From a bacterium UBP4_UBA6127 (GTDB taxonomy: Bacteria > UBP4 > UBA4092), in assembly GCA_002428325.1 (NCBI GenBank), contig DIVR01000032.1:17518-36600 (forward strand): 19,083 nt of DNA. The letters are read 5' to 3'. The translations under genes were made by a program, and so were the position numbers. The first letter of the stretch is position 1. Each line of letters opens with the position of its first letter. The notes beneath the pieces are model-generated. The model saw nothing but the letters and a program-made list of their open reading frames with translations. It made no database searches and had not been told where the DNA came from. This document shows positions 7,993-15,210 of this stretch, piece after piece.

Positions 7993-8463
7993 ATGGAAAT
8001 TCTTATTAAATCAGCCTCTTTGGAAGATGCTTCCGGCCTCTTGGATTTACAGCGTCTGGCTTATCAAAGTGAAGCTGAGCTCTACCCTGACTCTGCCATT
8101 GAACCTCTGTCCCAGAGTTTGGAAGAGATCGTAAAAGAATTTGAATCAAACCTGATATTGATAGCCATCCGGAATGGAGAAATAATCGGTTCCGTCCGGG
8201 GACGGCTGGAAAAAGACACCTGTTATATCGGTAAATTGATGGTTCATCCCCAGTTTCAGAATCAGGGGTTGGGAACTAGGTTGATGCAGGAGATTGAATC
8301 CAGATTCCCCCAAACCACTCGATTTGAATTGTTCACCGGGAATTTGAGTCTCAAAAATCTCTATCTTTATCAGAAATTAGGTTATCAGGCTTATCAGGAG
8401 AAAAAGATAAACCCTCAACTGAGCCTGATATTCCTGGAAAAGAAAATAGACCCAACTCCTTAA
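7993..8463 (+). CDS. GNAT-family N-acetyltransferase
   Basis: A 156-residue single-domain acetyltransferase of the GCN5-related family, which transfers acetyl from acetyl-CoA to an amine. The acetyl-CoA-binding motif A is clear: a beta strand IGKLMVHPQF (79-88) followed by QNQGLGTRLM (89-98), matching Q/R-x-x-G-x-G/A. The C-terminal SLKNLYLYQKLGYQ (119-132) is the usual motif B region. The acceptor substrate cannot be inferred. It lies 113 bp after the cyclase gene and 36 bp before the DapA-like gene, all co-directional, so it may belong to the same transcript as the following two genes. No strong ribosome-binding site precedes this ATG (AAGGGA is about 19 bases away), so the start is less certain than the function. 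Confidence 0.88.
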   Translation: MEILIKSASLEDASGLLDLQRLAYQSEAELYPDSAIEPLSQSLEEIVKEFESNLILIAIRNGEIIGSVRGRLEKDTCYIGKLMVHPQFQNQGLGTRLMQEIESRFPQTTRFELFTGNLSLKNLYLYQKLGYQAYQEKKINPQLSLIFLEKKIDPTP

Positions 8464-8499
8464 AAGTAAACAGGATTAATTGAAAGGATTGTTAACTAG

Positions 8500-9468
8500 A
8501 TGGATTCATTTCCCCTTATAACCCCGCATCAAATGATTAAACCACGCCGGAAGATTACCGGGATGTCCGCCATTCTCCTCCCCTTCAATTCCGATTTAAC
8601 CCCTGATTGGAAGGGATTTGATGCCCATCTGCTCAGGACCCTGGAATCAGGGCTGACCCCCGCTGTCAATATGGATACCGGTTATGCCAGCCTTCTGGAC
8701 CGAGGCACCTATCTGGAAGTGTTGAAACATTCCCAAGCCCTTTGTGCCGGTAAAGATTACGTGGCAGGGGCTTTTGTGGGAGATACTCCCGATTCGTCTC
8801 TGGACCTGGAGGCTTATCAAAAACAATTTGAATTGATACAGTCTCATGGGGGGATTCCGGTCATATTTCAATCCTTCGGATTGACCCGGCTGCCCGAAAC
8901 GGAGATTATCCAAGCCTATCAGGTTTTTGCCAATGAATGCCCGCGATTCATTGCCTTTGAACTGGGTACCATGTTTGCTCCCTTCGGTAAAATCTATTCC
9001 CTGGATACCTATGGAGAATTAATGAAGATACCCCATTGTATCGGCGCCAAACACTCATCCCTTCACCGGGAACCTGAATGGGAGAGGCTTCTGCTAAGGG
9101 ATAAAATCCGGCCTGATTTTAAAGTCTTCACAGGGAATGATTTGGCCATCGATATGGTTATCTATGGCAGTGATTATCTGTTGGGTATCAGCACTTTTGC
9201 TCCTGATATGTTTGCCCTCCGGGATAAATATTGGGAAGAAGGCAATCCCTCCTTTTATGAATTAAACGACCTGTTGCAATACCTGGGGAATTATACTTTC
9301 CGGGCTCCGGTACCTGCCTATAAACATAATGCGGCCCAATTTCTGAAACTTCGGGGTTGGCTGGAATGCAACCAGACCCACCCTCAGGCACCCCGGCGGC
9401 CGGAAACAGATATTCCTGTCTTACAAACTATTCTGGACCGATTAAATGTATGGAGAGAAAATTCCTGA
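8500..9468 (+). CDS. Dihydrodipicolinate synthase-family (DapA-like) lyase/aldolase
   Basis: This 322-residue protein has the (beta/alpha)8 pattern of the DapA/NAL family, class I enzymes using a Schiff-base lysine. Lys184 in CIGAKHSSL (180-188) is the likely catalytic lysine, and GNDLAIDMVIYGSDYLLGIST (212-232) fits the following strands. Two hallmarks are absent. The GTTGE-type loop reads NMDTGY (57-62), and the YNxP segment that carries the catalytic Tyr reads IFQSFGLTR (122-130). It is therefore unlikely to be lysine-pathway DapA and more likely acts on another oxo-acid or sugar-derived substrate. GAAAGGA lies about 12 bases before the ATG. The stop overlaps the start of the next gene (TGATG), tying it to the flavin oxidoreductase. 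Confidence 0.82.
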   Translation: MDSFPLITPHQMIKPRRKITGMSAILLPFNSDLTPDWKGFDAHLLRTLESGLTPAVNMDTGYASLLDRGTYLEVLKHSQALCAGKDYVAGAFVGDTPDSSLDLEAYQKQFELIQSHGGIPVIFQSFGLTRLPETEIIQAYQVFANECPRFIAFELGTMFAPFGKIYSLDTYGELMKIPHCIGAKHSSLHREPEWERLLLRDKIRPDFKVFTGNDLAIDMVIYGSDYLLGISTFAPDMFALRDKYWEEGNPSFYELNDLLQYLGNYTFRAPVPAYKHNAAQFLKLRGWLECNQTHPQAPRRPETDIPVLQTILDRLNVWRENS

Positions 9469-10889
9469 TGAGCCAATATCCTCGAATCGCCACCCTGAAA
9501 ACACCGGAAGCCTTCAAAGCCCGGCTGGATGAACTTAACTTGAATATCCCTTTTGATAGCCGATTGGAATCGGGTCCGGAATCTCCTCTGGCCCAGACCC
9601 TGGAAATCCATGGCAAAAAAATCGGCAACCGATGCTGTATCCTGCCCATGGAGGGATGGGATTGTGAATTAGACGGAAACCCCAGTGAACTGACTTATCG
9701 CCGATGGCGGAACTTCGGGTTATCCGGTGCAAAATTTATCTGGGGCGGTGAAGCCACCGCTGTCCGCCATGACGGCAGAAGCAATACCCGCCAGCTGATG
9801 ATTACCGAAAAGACCCTCGGCAATATCGCAAAATTAAGAGAAGCCCTGGTCAAATCCCATATCGAATCCATGGGTTCGGATATGGGATTATATATCGGCC
9901 TGCAATTGACCCATTCCGGACGGTTTTCCAAGCCGAATGATGACCATTTGATGGAATCAAAGGTCGCTTATCGCCATCCCCTCCTGGAAAAAAGGTATCC
10001 TTTCCATGAAAAATGCCATGTCATGACAGATAGGGAAGTCAGGGAACTGATTCAGGACTATATTAAAGCGGCTGCTCTGGCCCAAAAAGCCGGGTTTGAT
10101 TTTGTCGATGTGAAACATTGCCATGGATACCTGGGCCATGAATTCCTGAGCGCTGTGGACCGGGAAGGTGAATTTGGCGGCAGTTTTGAAAATCGGACCC
10201 GATTTTTCAGGGAAATCGTGGAAGGAATCCAAACCGAAGTCCCCGGAATGGAAATCGGGGTTCGGCTCAGTATTTATGATTATATTCCTTTTAAAAAGGA
10301 TGGGGATGGAAAAGGAATTCCGGAGACTTGGGAAGGGAAATACCCTTATGCTTTTGGGGGAGATGGAACCGGTACCGGTTATGACCTGACTGAACCTCTC
10401 AGATTCCTCGACCTCATGGAATCCTATGGGATTCGGCTTCTTTGCGCCACTATCGGCAGCCCCTATTATGTCCCCCATCTCCAACGGCCGGCATTGTTCC
10501 CTCCTTCAGACGGATACCAGTTATTGGAAGACCCCTTGATTGAAGTCGCTAAACATATTGAGATCGTTCGGGAGGTTAAAGAGCTGCGGCCCCAAATGGT
10601 GACAGTCGGTTCAGGGTTAACTTACCTGCAGGAATGGTTCCCCCAGGTGGCTCAAGCCCTGGTTCGTAATAATCAGATGGATTTTGCGGGAATGGGACGG
10701 ATGGTCCTGGCCTATCCTGAGATGTACCGGGATATTCTGATGGGAAATGAATTACAGAAAAAGAAAATCTGCCGGACTTTCAGTGATTGCACCACTGCCC
10801 CGCGCAAGGGACTGGTTTCCGGTTGTTATCCCCTGGATGCCTTCTATAAAGGGCTTCCGGAATGGGCTAAACTAAAAGAATTGAAATAA
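9468..10889 (+). CDS. Old-yellow-enzyme-family NADH:flavin oxidoreductase-like protein
   Basis: This 473-residue TIM-barrel flavoprotein of the OYE/2,4-dienoyl-CoA reductase type would use FMN to reduce an activated C=C bond or carry out related chemistry. Markers are QLTHSGRFS (146-154), FDFVDVKHCHGYLGHEFLSA (210-229) with the paired His217/His219, and EFGGSFENRTRFF (235-247). Near the end, Cys435, Cys441 and Cys453 match the spacing of the [4Fe-4S] ligands of trimethylamine dehydrogenase relatives, but the second Cys position is Phe438. The length fits a barrel without the extra C-terminal NAD(P)-binding domains. I chose the ATG at 9468, which overlaps the preceding stop (TGATG) and has GGAGAG 10 bases upstream; an in-frame ATG at 9450 is less likely. 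The substrate is unknown. Confidence 0.85.
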   Translation: MSQYPRIATLKTPEAFKARLDELNLNIPFDSRLESGPESPLAQTLEIHGKKIGNRCCILPMEGWDCELDGNPSELTYRRWRNFGLSGAKFIWGGEATAVRHDGRSNTRQLMITEKTLGNIAKLREALVKSHIESMGSDMGLYIGLQLTHSGRFSKPNDDHLMESKVAYRHPLLEKRYPFHEKCHVMTDREVRELIQDYIKAAALAQKAGFDFVDVKHCHGYLGHEFLSAVDREGEFGGSFENRTRFFREIVEGIQTEVPGMEIGVRLSIYDYIPFKKDGDGKGIPETWEGKYPYAFGGDGTGTGYDLTEPLRFLDLMESYGIRLLCATIGSPYYVPHLQRPALFPPSDGYQLLEDPLIEVAKHIEIVREVKELRPQMVTVGSGLTYLQEWFPQVAQALVRNNQMDFAGMGRMVLAYPEMYRDILMGNELQKKKICRTFSDCTTAPRKGLVSGCYPLDAFYKGLPEWAKLKELK

Positions 10890-10893
10890 ACCA

Positions 10894-10927
10894 GGGGGGA
10901 GAATCCCCCCTTTTCTATTTTTTTTCT
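10894..10927 (+). terminator. Intrinsic terminator of the plus-strand operon
   Basis: GGGGGGA (10894-10900), loop GAA, TCCCCCC (10904-10910), then TTTTCTATTTTTTTT. It begins five bases after the oxidoreductase stop. Its T-tract overlaps the 3' end of the convergent amidohydrolase gene, whose final Lys codons and stop are the complement of these Ts. In the opposite direction the hairpin lacks a good T-run. Confidence 0.88.
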
Positions 10928-11760
10928 AGAGCAGGTTTGGGGTCTCCGCCGACTGTTCTGGCTTCACCCGGAGCCAGCCCCAGCAGCCGTTTCAAGTTCC
11001 CGCCCAGGATTTTTTCAATTTCTTCTTTGGGCCAGCCCAATCCCCAGATAACTTCCAAATCCCTTCGAATCTGGGGTTCCCGGTTATAGGGGAAATCCAA
11101 TCCGTAAATCATCAAATCAACCCCGGCCTGCCAACGGACATCATTCAACCCTTCGGGTCCCAGGTACCAGTATCGCTGAAATTCCCGGTCCAGGACACTG
11201 GTGATGCCGGCATACAGATGATTTCCATTATTCCGATTGTTGGCAATCACCCCCAACACTTCCCGGTAATAATGCCATCCTCCCACATGTTCAAAAACCA
11301 TCCTGAAATCAGGAAAAGCATGGGCAATCTCATCGGTTAATAGTGGGTGGTATTCCTGGATTCGATGCCAGTGCATCCCAATATGAAAATCTCCCACCAG
11401 CCCGGCTTCTTCCAGGCAGGCATAGGTTTCTTTTGCCCAATCCCCCCACATGTGAAACCCCTGGGCAGCCGGATGGAGCTTCACTCCTTTGAATCCCAAA
11501 TCTTGGATTTCTTTTACCTGCTCCCGGGGGGAATGATTAGGATTCAGGGTTCCATACCCCTGAAGAGTCGGGTAGGGTTTGATTTGTTCTGCCAGCCATT
11601 GGTTGGGATTTAATCCCAAGGGGTCCGTCTGCCAGGAAAAGGGCGCAAAACAAACCCCTCCCTGAATACCCACCGAAGTGGCAATCTCCCAGAAAGCTTC
11701 GACTGAGGCATCTTCAGAATAACAGCCGGCCGGCATCAAATGGATATGGTTTGCAAACAT
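10915..11760 (-). CDS. Amidohydrolase 2-family metal-dependent hydrolase
   Basis: This 281-residue TIM-barrel protein belongs to the amidohydrolase superfamily (PF04909 type, which also includes decarboxylases and lactonases). The likely metal or active-site residues are in order: HIH near the N-terminus (His5, His7), KGVKLHP (91-97), FHIGMHWH (125-132), FEHVGGWH (156-163) and the late aspartate in YGLDFPY (219-225). The C-terminus IEKILGGNLKRLLGL is the characteristic 'GxNxxRLLxL' ending. GGGGAG lies about nine bases before the ATG, so the start is well supported. It converges on the DapA-like/oxidoreductase operon and could act in the same catabolic route, but that is inferred from adjacency only. 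Confidence 0.87.
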   Translation of the reverse strand: MFANHIHLMPAGCYSEDASVEAFWEIATSVGIQGGVCFAPFSWQTDPLGLNPNQWLAEQIKPYPTLQGYGTLNPNHSPREQVKEIQDLGFKGVKLHPAAQGFHMWGDWAKETYACLEEAGLVGDFHIGMHWHRIQEYHPLLTDEIAHAFPDFRMVFEHVGGWHYYREVLGVIANNRNNGNHLYAGITSVLDREFQRYWYLGPEGLNDVRWQAGVDLMIYGLDFPYNREPQIRRDLEVIWGLGWPKEEIEKILGGNLKRLLGLAPGEARTVGGDPKPALEKK

Positions 11761-12121
11761 CAGTTATCTCTCCCCTTTTTTTAAACTAAAATGATTTTAA
11801 CCCAAAACATCCCCGAAAGGGGATAACCTTCTTTCAGATTGAATCTAATCCTGGAACCTTGGATTATCCCGAAAATATCAACATTCTATTTTGGCGGCTG
11901 TCAAAAATAATATCTCTCCATCATCCCGATATATCCACCTTCCCAATATCCTCTCAATAAATATCTTTTTTTCTTCCCCGGAATAAGATTTGACGAAAGA
12001 TCGGGTTTTAATTATGATTTCACCTTTATCAGTTATAAGAAATGATTCGTAAACCCTTCCCCTGAATTCCGGGTATTCTGAATTAATCTCGAAATCTATT
12101 AGATAAAACAGGTTTTATTGA
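11761..12121. other. Divergent intergenic region with hairpins and a palindrome copy
   Basis: This spacer separates the minus-strand amidohydrolase from the plus-strand exported protein. It contains a GNRA-type mini-hairpin ATCCCC-GAAA-GGGGAT (11809-11824), an inverted repeat TAATCC/GGATTA (11846-11866) and a two-mismatch copy of the intergenic palindrome (11889-11906). Both hairpins would lie in the 5' leader of the amidohydrolase if its transcription starts upstream of them. I see no open frame with gene-like features. Confidence 0.5.
11889..11906. repeat. Palindrome-family copy TTTTGGCGGCTGTCAAAA
   Basis: It differs from the perfect site at 1380-1397 at two left-arm positions; the right arm GCTGTCAAAA is intact. 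On the minus strand the copy contains TTGACA, so it could overlap a -35 element of the amidohydrolase, although no good -10 is spaced to it. Confidence 0.6.
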
Positions 12122-12916
12122 ATGAAACGAAATAATCTTTATTTGACAGTCCTATTGACCATGACCCTGCTGGGAATGGCTGGAATTGCCGCCGCCCAGA
12201 CAACCCAAACCGTTCCGGCCGCTTCAACGACACCCGCCCCGGCGGCTCCCCCCGCTCGATACCAGTTGACCGGACCCATTGTGGATACTTACCAATCCCC
12301 CTTTCTTTATGTTTATGGTTCCATCAGCCCTAACCCCTTCGAAAACAATGTCATAGAGAAAACAGTCCGGGATGTGGTGGATCGGTGGAAACTGCTTAGA
12401 AATAGGGTGGTTCCTTCTAAAAAAGATGTGGATGTAACCGAAGCGGATATCCAGAAATACCATCTCATCCTTTACGGCAATGAACATTCCAATAAAATCC
12501 TGAAAGAAATCGGGTCCCAGATGCCTATCCGGTTTACTGATGAAACCATGATTGTCGGAGACCGGGTTTATAAAGATTATCAATATGGCGCCATTTTTGT
12601 TCACCCCAACCCCCTGAATCCGGCTAAATATGTATTAGTCTATGGGGCTATCTCCTATCATGGGTTCCCGGATATCAATGCCGTGAAAGCTTCCGATACC
12701 GATTTTGTCGTCTTTAACGAAAAATCTAAAATGATGATTTATAATATGAGCGCTGCCCCGGTGGAAGCGGGTTATTTTGATAAAACGGATCCCCTTCACT
12801 GGAAGGTCAAACCCTCCCCGGCTCCAAAGGCTTCCATCCAGGAAGAAACCTCCTATCAACCCCTTCAAAAGACAGCTCCCAAAAAACCGGCTGCCGGAAA
12901 AACTAAAACGAAATAA
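12122..12916 (+). CDS. Exported hypothetical protein with a domain shared by large secreted hydrolases
   Basis: This is a 264-residue protein with a clear Sec signal peptide: KR near the start, a hydrophobic core and AAA|Q with cleavage probable after Ala25. An Ala/Pro/Thr-rich linker (26-45) leads to a globular domain (about 48-215) with the landmarks GPIVDTYQSPFLYVYG, DVTEADIQKYHLILYG and PNPLNPAKYVLVYG. From memory this pattern resembles a domain found at the end of large secreted alpha/beta-hydrolase-like proteins of planctomycetes and similar bacteria; here it stands alone. The tail is Pro- and Lys-rich. No catalytic motif is visible, so its role is unknown. The ribosome-binding site is weak (ACAGG about nine bases upstream). 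An A+T-rich inverted repeat GAAATAAA/TTTATTTC (12910-12933) overlaps the stop. Confidence 0.75.
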   Translation: MKRNNLYLTVLLTMTLLGMAGIAAAQTTQTVPAASTTPAPAAPPARYQLTGPIVDTYQSPFLYVYGSISPNPFENNVIEKTVRDVVDRWKLLRNRVVPSKKDVDVTEADIQKYHLILYGNEHSNKILKEIGSQMPIRFTDETMIVGDRVYKDYQYGAIFVHPNPLNPAKYVLVYGAISYHGFPDINAVKASDTDFVVFNEKSKMMIYNMSAAPVEAGYFDKTDPLHWKVKPSPAPKASIQEETSYQPLQKTAPKKPAAGKTKTK

Positions 12917-12990
12917 ATTCATTTCTTTATTTCACAGGCCGGAGTCTGCTAGAATTATTATTACGGTCTTTTTACACCGTGCTTTGTTTT

Positions 12991-13067
12991 GCGCCCGTAG
13001 CTCAATTGGATAGAGCGTTAGCCTCCGGAGCTAAAGGTTGTGCGTTCGATTCGCGCCGGGCGCACCA
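12991..13067 (+). tRNA. tRNA-Arg (anticodon CCG)
   Basis: The full cloverleaf can be drawn. The acceptor stem is GCGCCCG/CGGGCGC, the D-stem GCTC/GAGC and the anticodon stem TTAGC/GCTAA. The loop CTCCGGA places CCG at the anticodon, which reads CGG (Arg). The T-arm is GTGCG-TTCGATT-CGCGC with one G-U pair. The discriminator is A and CCA is encoded in the DNA (13065-13067). Confidence 0.95.
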
Positions 13068-13365
13068 TTTTTGACAAACTGAGTCTTCTCTCCCCCATAA
13101 GGGCCATGGAGAAAACCGTTGCTTGGATTAGAACGATATTCCCAGTCGGCTCTTGTTAATCGTTTCGGACCTGATTGATTGGATTTATTCATGTGTCAGG
13201 ATTTTACCCTGCTTTTAATGCCCGGCCCCTCCCGGTCGGGTTTCCCTTCGATAACGGAGTTGGACCCAGGCTGATCGCTTCAGCCTGGGTCCAACTCCGT
13301 ACTATATAATTGCTTAAAAGATTGATAAATCTGAAGATATCACAAAAACAGAGAAACCGGTTGAA
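13068..13365. other. Intergenic region between convergent tRNA-Arg and rsmG
   Basis: No gene is apparent. A TTTTTGACA half-site of the intergenic palindrome follows the tRNA directly (about 13068-13076). The dominant feature is the perfect hairpin at 13254-13300. No conventional T-tract terminator follows the tRNA. Confidence 0.5.
13254..13300. repeat. Perfect 21-bp inverted repeat with 5-base loop
   Basis: Positions 13254-13274 and 13280-13300 are exact reverse complements around the loop TCGCT (13275-13279). The arms begin ACGGAGTTGG and end in AGGCTGA. No T-run follows on either strand, so it is not a typical intrinsic terminator. It may still act as a barrier or 3'-end stabiliser between the convergent tRNA and rsmG, or be a copy of a dispersed palindromic element. 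Confidence 0.8.
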
Positions 13366-14178
13366 TTATTGGGTTGAATTGGGGGTTTTGGGTTGAAGCA
13401 GGGGCCGTTTAAAAGCAATACCGGGTTTCCGGGGATACCGGACCGGAGTGGGATTGATTTTTCGAATCAGGACACAACTTCGATGGGGAATATTCACAAT
13501 CTCATCCATTTTCAAGACTTTTTCCAGTTGCCCCCCTGTCTGGGAGATAGCATATTGAGCCTGATGGAGTTGGTTTTGGGCATCCTCACCCAGTTGAACC
13601 AGGTAAATCCCTCCTATTTTGACAAAAGGAAGGCAATATTCCACCCCGGTGGGGAGTTTAGCCAAAGCCCTGGAAACGACCACCTCAAAAGATTCTCTTA
13701 ATGCTTGGGGTTCCTCCATCTTGGAAAGGATTTCAGCTCTTTGATTGAGGATCACCAATCCTTCCAAGTTTAATTTATCTTTGACCAGGTTCAGGAACTG
13801 GGCTTTTTTACCGACTGTTTCCAATAGATAAACTTTTAGAAGCGGTTCAACAATAATCAGGGGAATACCCGGAAACCCGGCCCCGGTCCCTACATCCAAG
13901 ACTCGCATCCCCGGCTGAAAATCCACTGCCAACCTGCCGGATAATGAATCAATAAAATGGCGTCTGACCATCTCTCCCGGCTCGGTAATGGCCGTTAGGT
14001 TTAATTTCCGGTTCCATTCCCGTAACAGCTCCAGGTATCCCTTGAATTTATCCAGCTTTTCAGGGGAAAGAGCTTCCTTAAAATGAAGTTCATACCACCT
14101 GGACAAAGGGTCTAATAAGTCTGTCATTGATATCGGGTTCGTCATAGTCATGGGTCTGGCTTTCGATTGATAGTCCAT
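13366..14178 (-). CDS. rsmG: 16S rRNA (guanine-527-N7)-methyltransferase RsmG (GidB)
   Basis: It methylates G527 of 16S rRNA using S-adenosylmethionine. Family signatures are REWNRKLNLTAI (53-64), RHFIDSL (73-79), the SAM-binding VLDVGTGAGFPGIPL (93-107), VSRAL (about 188-192) and a C-terminal KINPTPVRYPRKPG, the familiar YPRKPG ending. The frame gives 270 residues. The first 17 look like an extension relative to typical RsmG, and an in-frame ATG at 14127 (Met18) would give a more standard N-terminus. None of the candidate starts has a clear ribosome-binding site, so the start is unsettled. It stands alone here, without the mnmG/parAB neighbours often found beside it. Confidence 0.95.
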   Translation of the reverse strand: MDYQSKARPMTMTNPISMTDLLDPLSRWYELHFKEALSPEKLDKFKGYLELLREWNRKLNLTAITEPGEMVRRHFIDSLSGRLAVDFQPGMRVLDVGTGAGFPGIPLIIVEPLLKVYLLETVGKKAQFLNLVKDKLNLEGLVILNQRAEILSKMEEPQALRESFEVVVSRALAKLPTGVEYCLPFVKIGGIYLVQLGEDAQNQLHQAQYAISQTGGQLEKVLKMDEIVNIPHRSCVLIRKINPTPVRYPRKPGIAFKRPLLQPKTPNSTQ

Positions 14179-14323
14179 TATAACTTATAGCAGGAGGCGG
14201 CACAGCTGGAATCAATCCTTCCATAAAGCTTGCCAGCATCTCGGATTTCATCCAGAGACAGGATATTTCTATCTTCCCTCAGCTTGTTATCTATATAACC
14301 CTAAAACCATTTCAGTTTGATTC

Positions 14324-14351
14324 TTGACCTTTTCCATGATATAAATAGAAT
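14324..14351 (+). promoter_or_regulatory. Candidate sigma70 promoter of the DJ-1/PfpI-like gene
   Basis: TTGACC (14324-14329), 16-base spacer, TAGAAT (14346-14351). Predicted transcription start is near 14358, giving a leader of about 65 bases before the TTG start codon. It lies in the 234-bp divergent spacer with rsmG. Confidence 0.45.
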
Positions 14352-14421
14352 TGAGGTCGATAAGAGAGACAAGTATGTTTTTTGGGTAAACCTTTTTCAG
14401 TAATGAAAGGAGGTGAACCAT

Positions 14422-14988
14422 TTGTTTAATCTCTTTGGAAAGAAGAGACATGCTGTTCTGGTCGTTCCTCCCAAGCAGTTTGACGAGTCGGAAATCCATG
14501 CTATCGAAAAATCTTTTAAACGGCATGGGATTAAGACCCGATGCGCTTCCAGCACTACTGTAGGTTCCATCTCCGGTTTACATGAAGGTAAAATCAAACC
14601 CTGTATGCGATATACCGAAATCCCCCTGGCCGAAACCGATGCGATTATTTTTATCGGGGGAGTTGGGGCATTGGATATCTGTAATGATTTTAATCTTCAT
14701 AAGATTATCCAGAATGCCAATAAAGCCGGCAAGGTCCTGGGAGCCATTGATTATGCGCCATTGATTCTGGCTCATGCAGAAATCCTGCGGGATAAGAAAG
14801 TTACGGTTCTGGAAACAGAAGTCCACAAGATCGAAGCCTCCGGCGCTCAGAATACCGGCGCGGCGGTGGAAGTGGACGGTAATATTGTTACTTGCAAATC
14901 GGCTTCTTATGCCACGGATTTTGCGGATATCACAGCCCGAATCATTCAGCAGGCAAGCGTAGCACAACCTCAGGCGAAAGCCTCTTAA
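14422..14988 (+). CDS. DJ-1/PfpI-family-like protein lacking the nucleophile Cys
   Basis: This 188-residue protein has the class I glutamine amidotransferase-like fold of the DJ-1/PfpI family (chaperones, glyoxalase/deglycase-type and other enzymes). Landmarks are AVLVVPPKQFDESE (11-24) with Glu24 at the conserved acidic position, IIFIGGVGALDI (75-86), KVLGAIDYAPLILAHAEIL (104-122) and VEVDGNIVTCKSASYATDFA (149-168). In the usual AICxAP nucleophile elbow the Cys is replaced by Asp110, so canonical thiol chemistry is excluded. I chose TTG at 14422 because AAGGAGGTGA (14407-14416) is a near-perfect Shine-Dalgarno about 8 bases upstream. A GTG at 14413 lies inside that site and is unlikely. The protein may be a structural or regulatory variant. 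Confidence 0.85.
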   Translation: MFNLFGKKRHAVLVVPPKQFDESEIHAIEKSFKRHGIKTRCASSTTVGSISGLHEGKIKPCMRYTEIPLAETDAIIFIGGVGALDICNDFNLHKIIQNANKAGKVLGAIDYAPLILAHAEILRDKKVTVLETEVHKIEASGAQNTGAAVEVDGNIVTCKSASYATDFADITARIIQQASVAQPQAKAS

Positions 14989-15210
14989 GGAACCAGTCAG
15001 CTTTGTTAGGAACAGGATATTGAACCTGTGAGATGAGGGTCTGGAATCGGGACCGGCAGGAAGAATACATCCTATTTGCCGGGTAACGGACATTCTGGAG
15101 GAGGGGATTGTTGACTTAATAAACGTATAATTCATTCCGATTTCTTAGTTATAATCAAGCCTCTTGGTTAATATATCAAAATCAAATCAAAGAAGGGTTC
15201 AATTAAAATC

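Noticed and set aside
12140..12160. TTTGACAGTCC half-site of the palindrome inside the signal-peptide coding sequence
   Set aside because: Only a half-site and within coding sequence; one such match is expected by chance.
14403..14429. Eight-codon ATG frame spanning the Shine-Dalgarno of the DJ-1-like gene, a possible leader peptide
   Set aside because: It lacks its own ribosome-binding site, and its sequence is largely the AAGGAGGTGA element itself, so it is probably coincidental.
15111..15132. TTGACT and TATAAT upstream of the small lipoprotein as a promoter
   Set aside because: The two elements are only 9 bases apart, too close for a sigma70 promoter.
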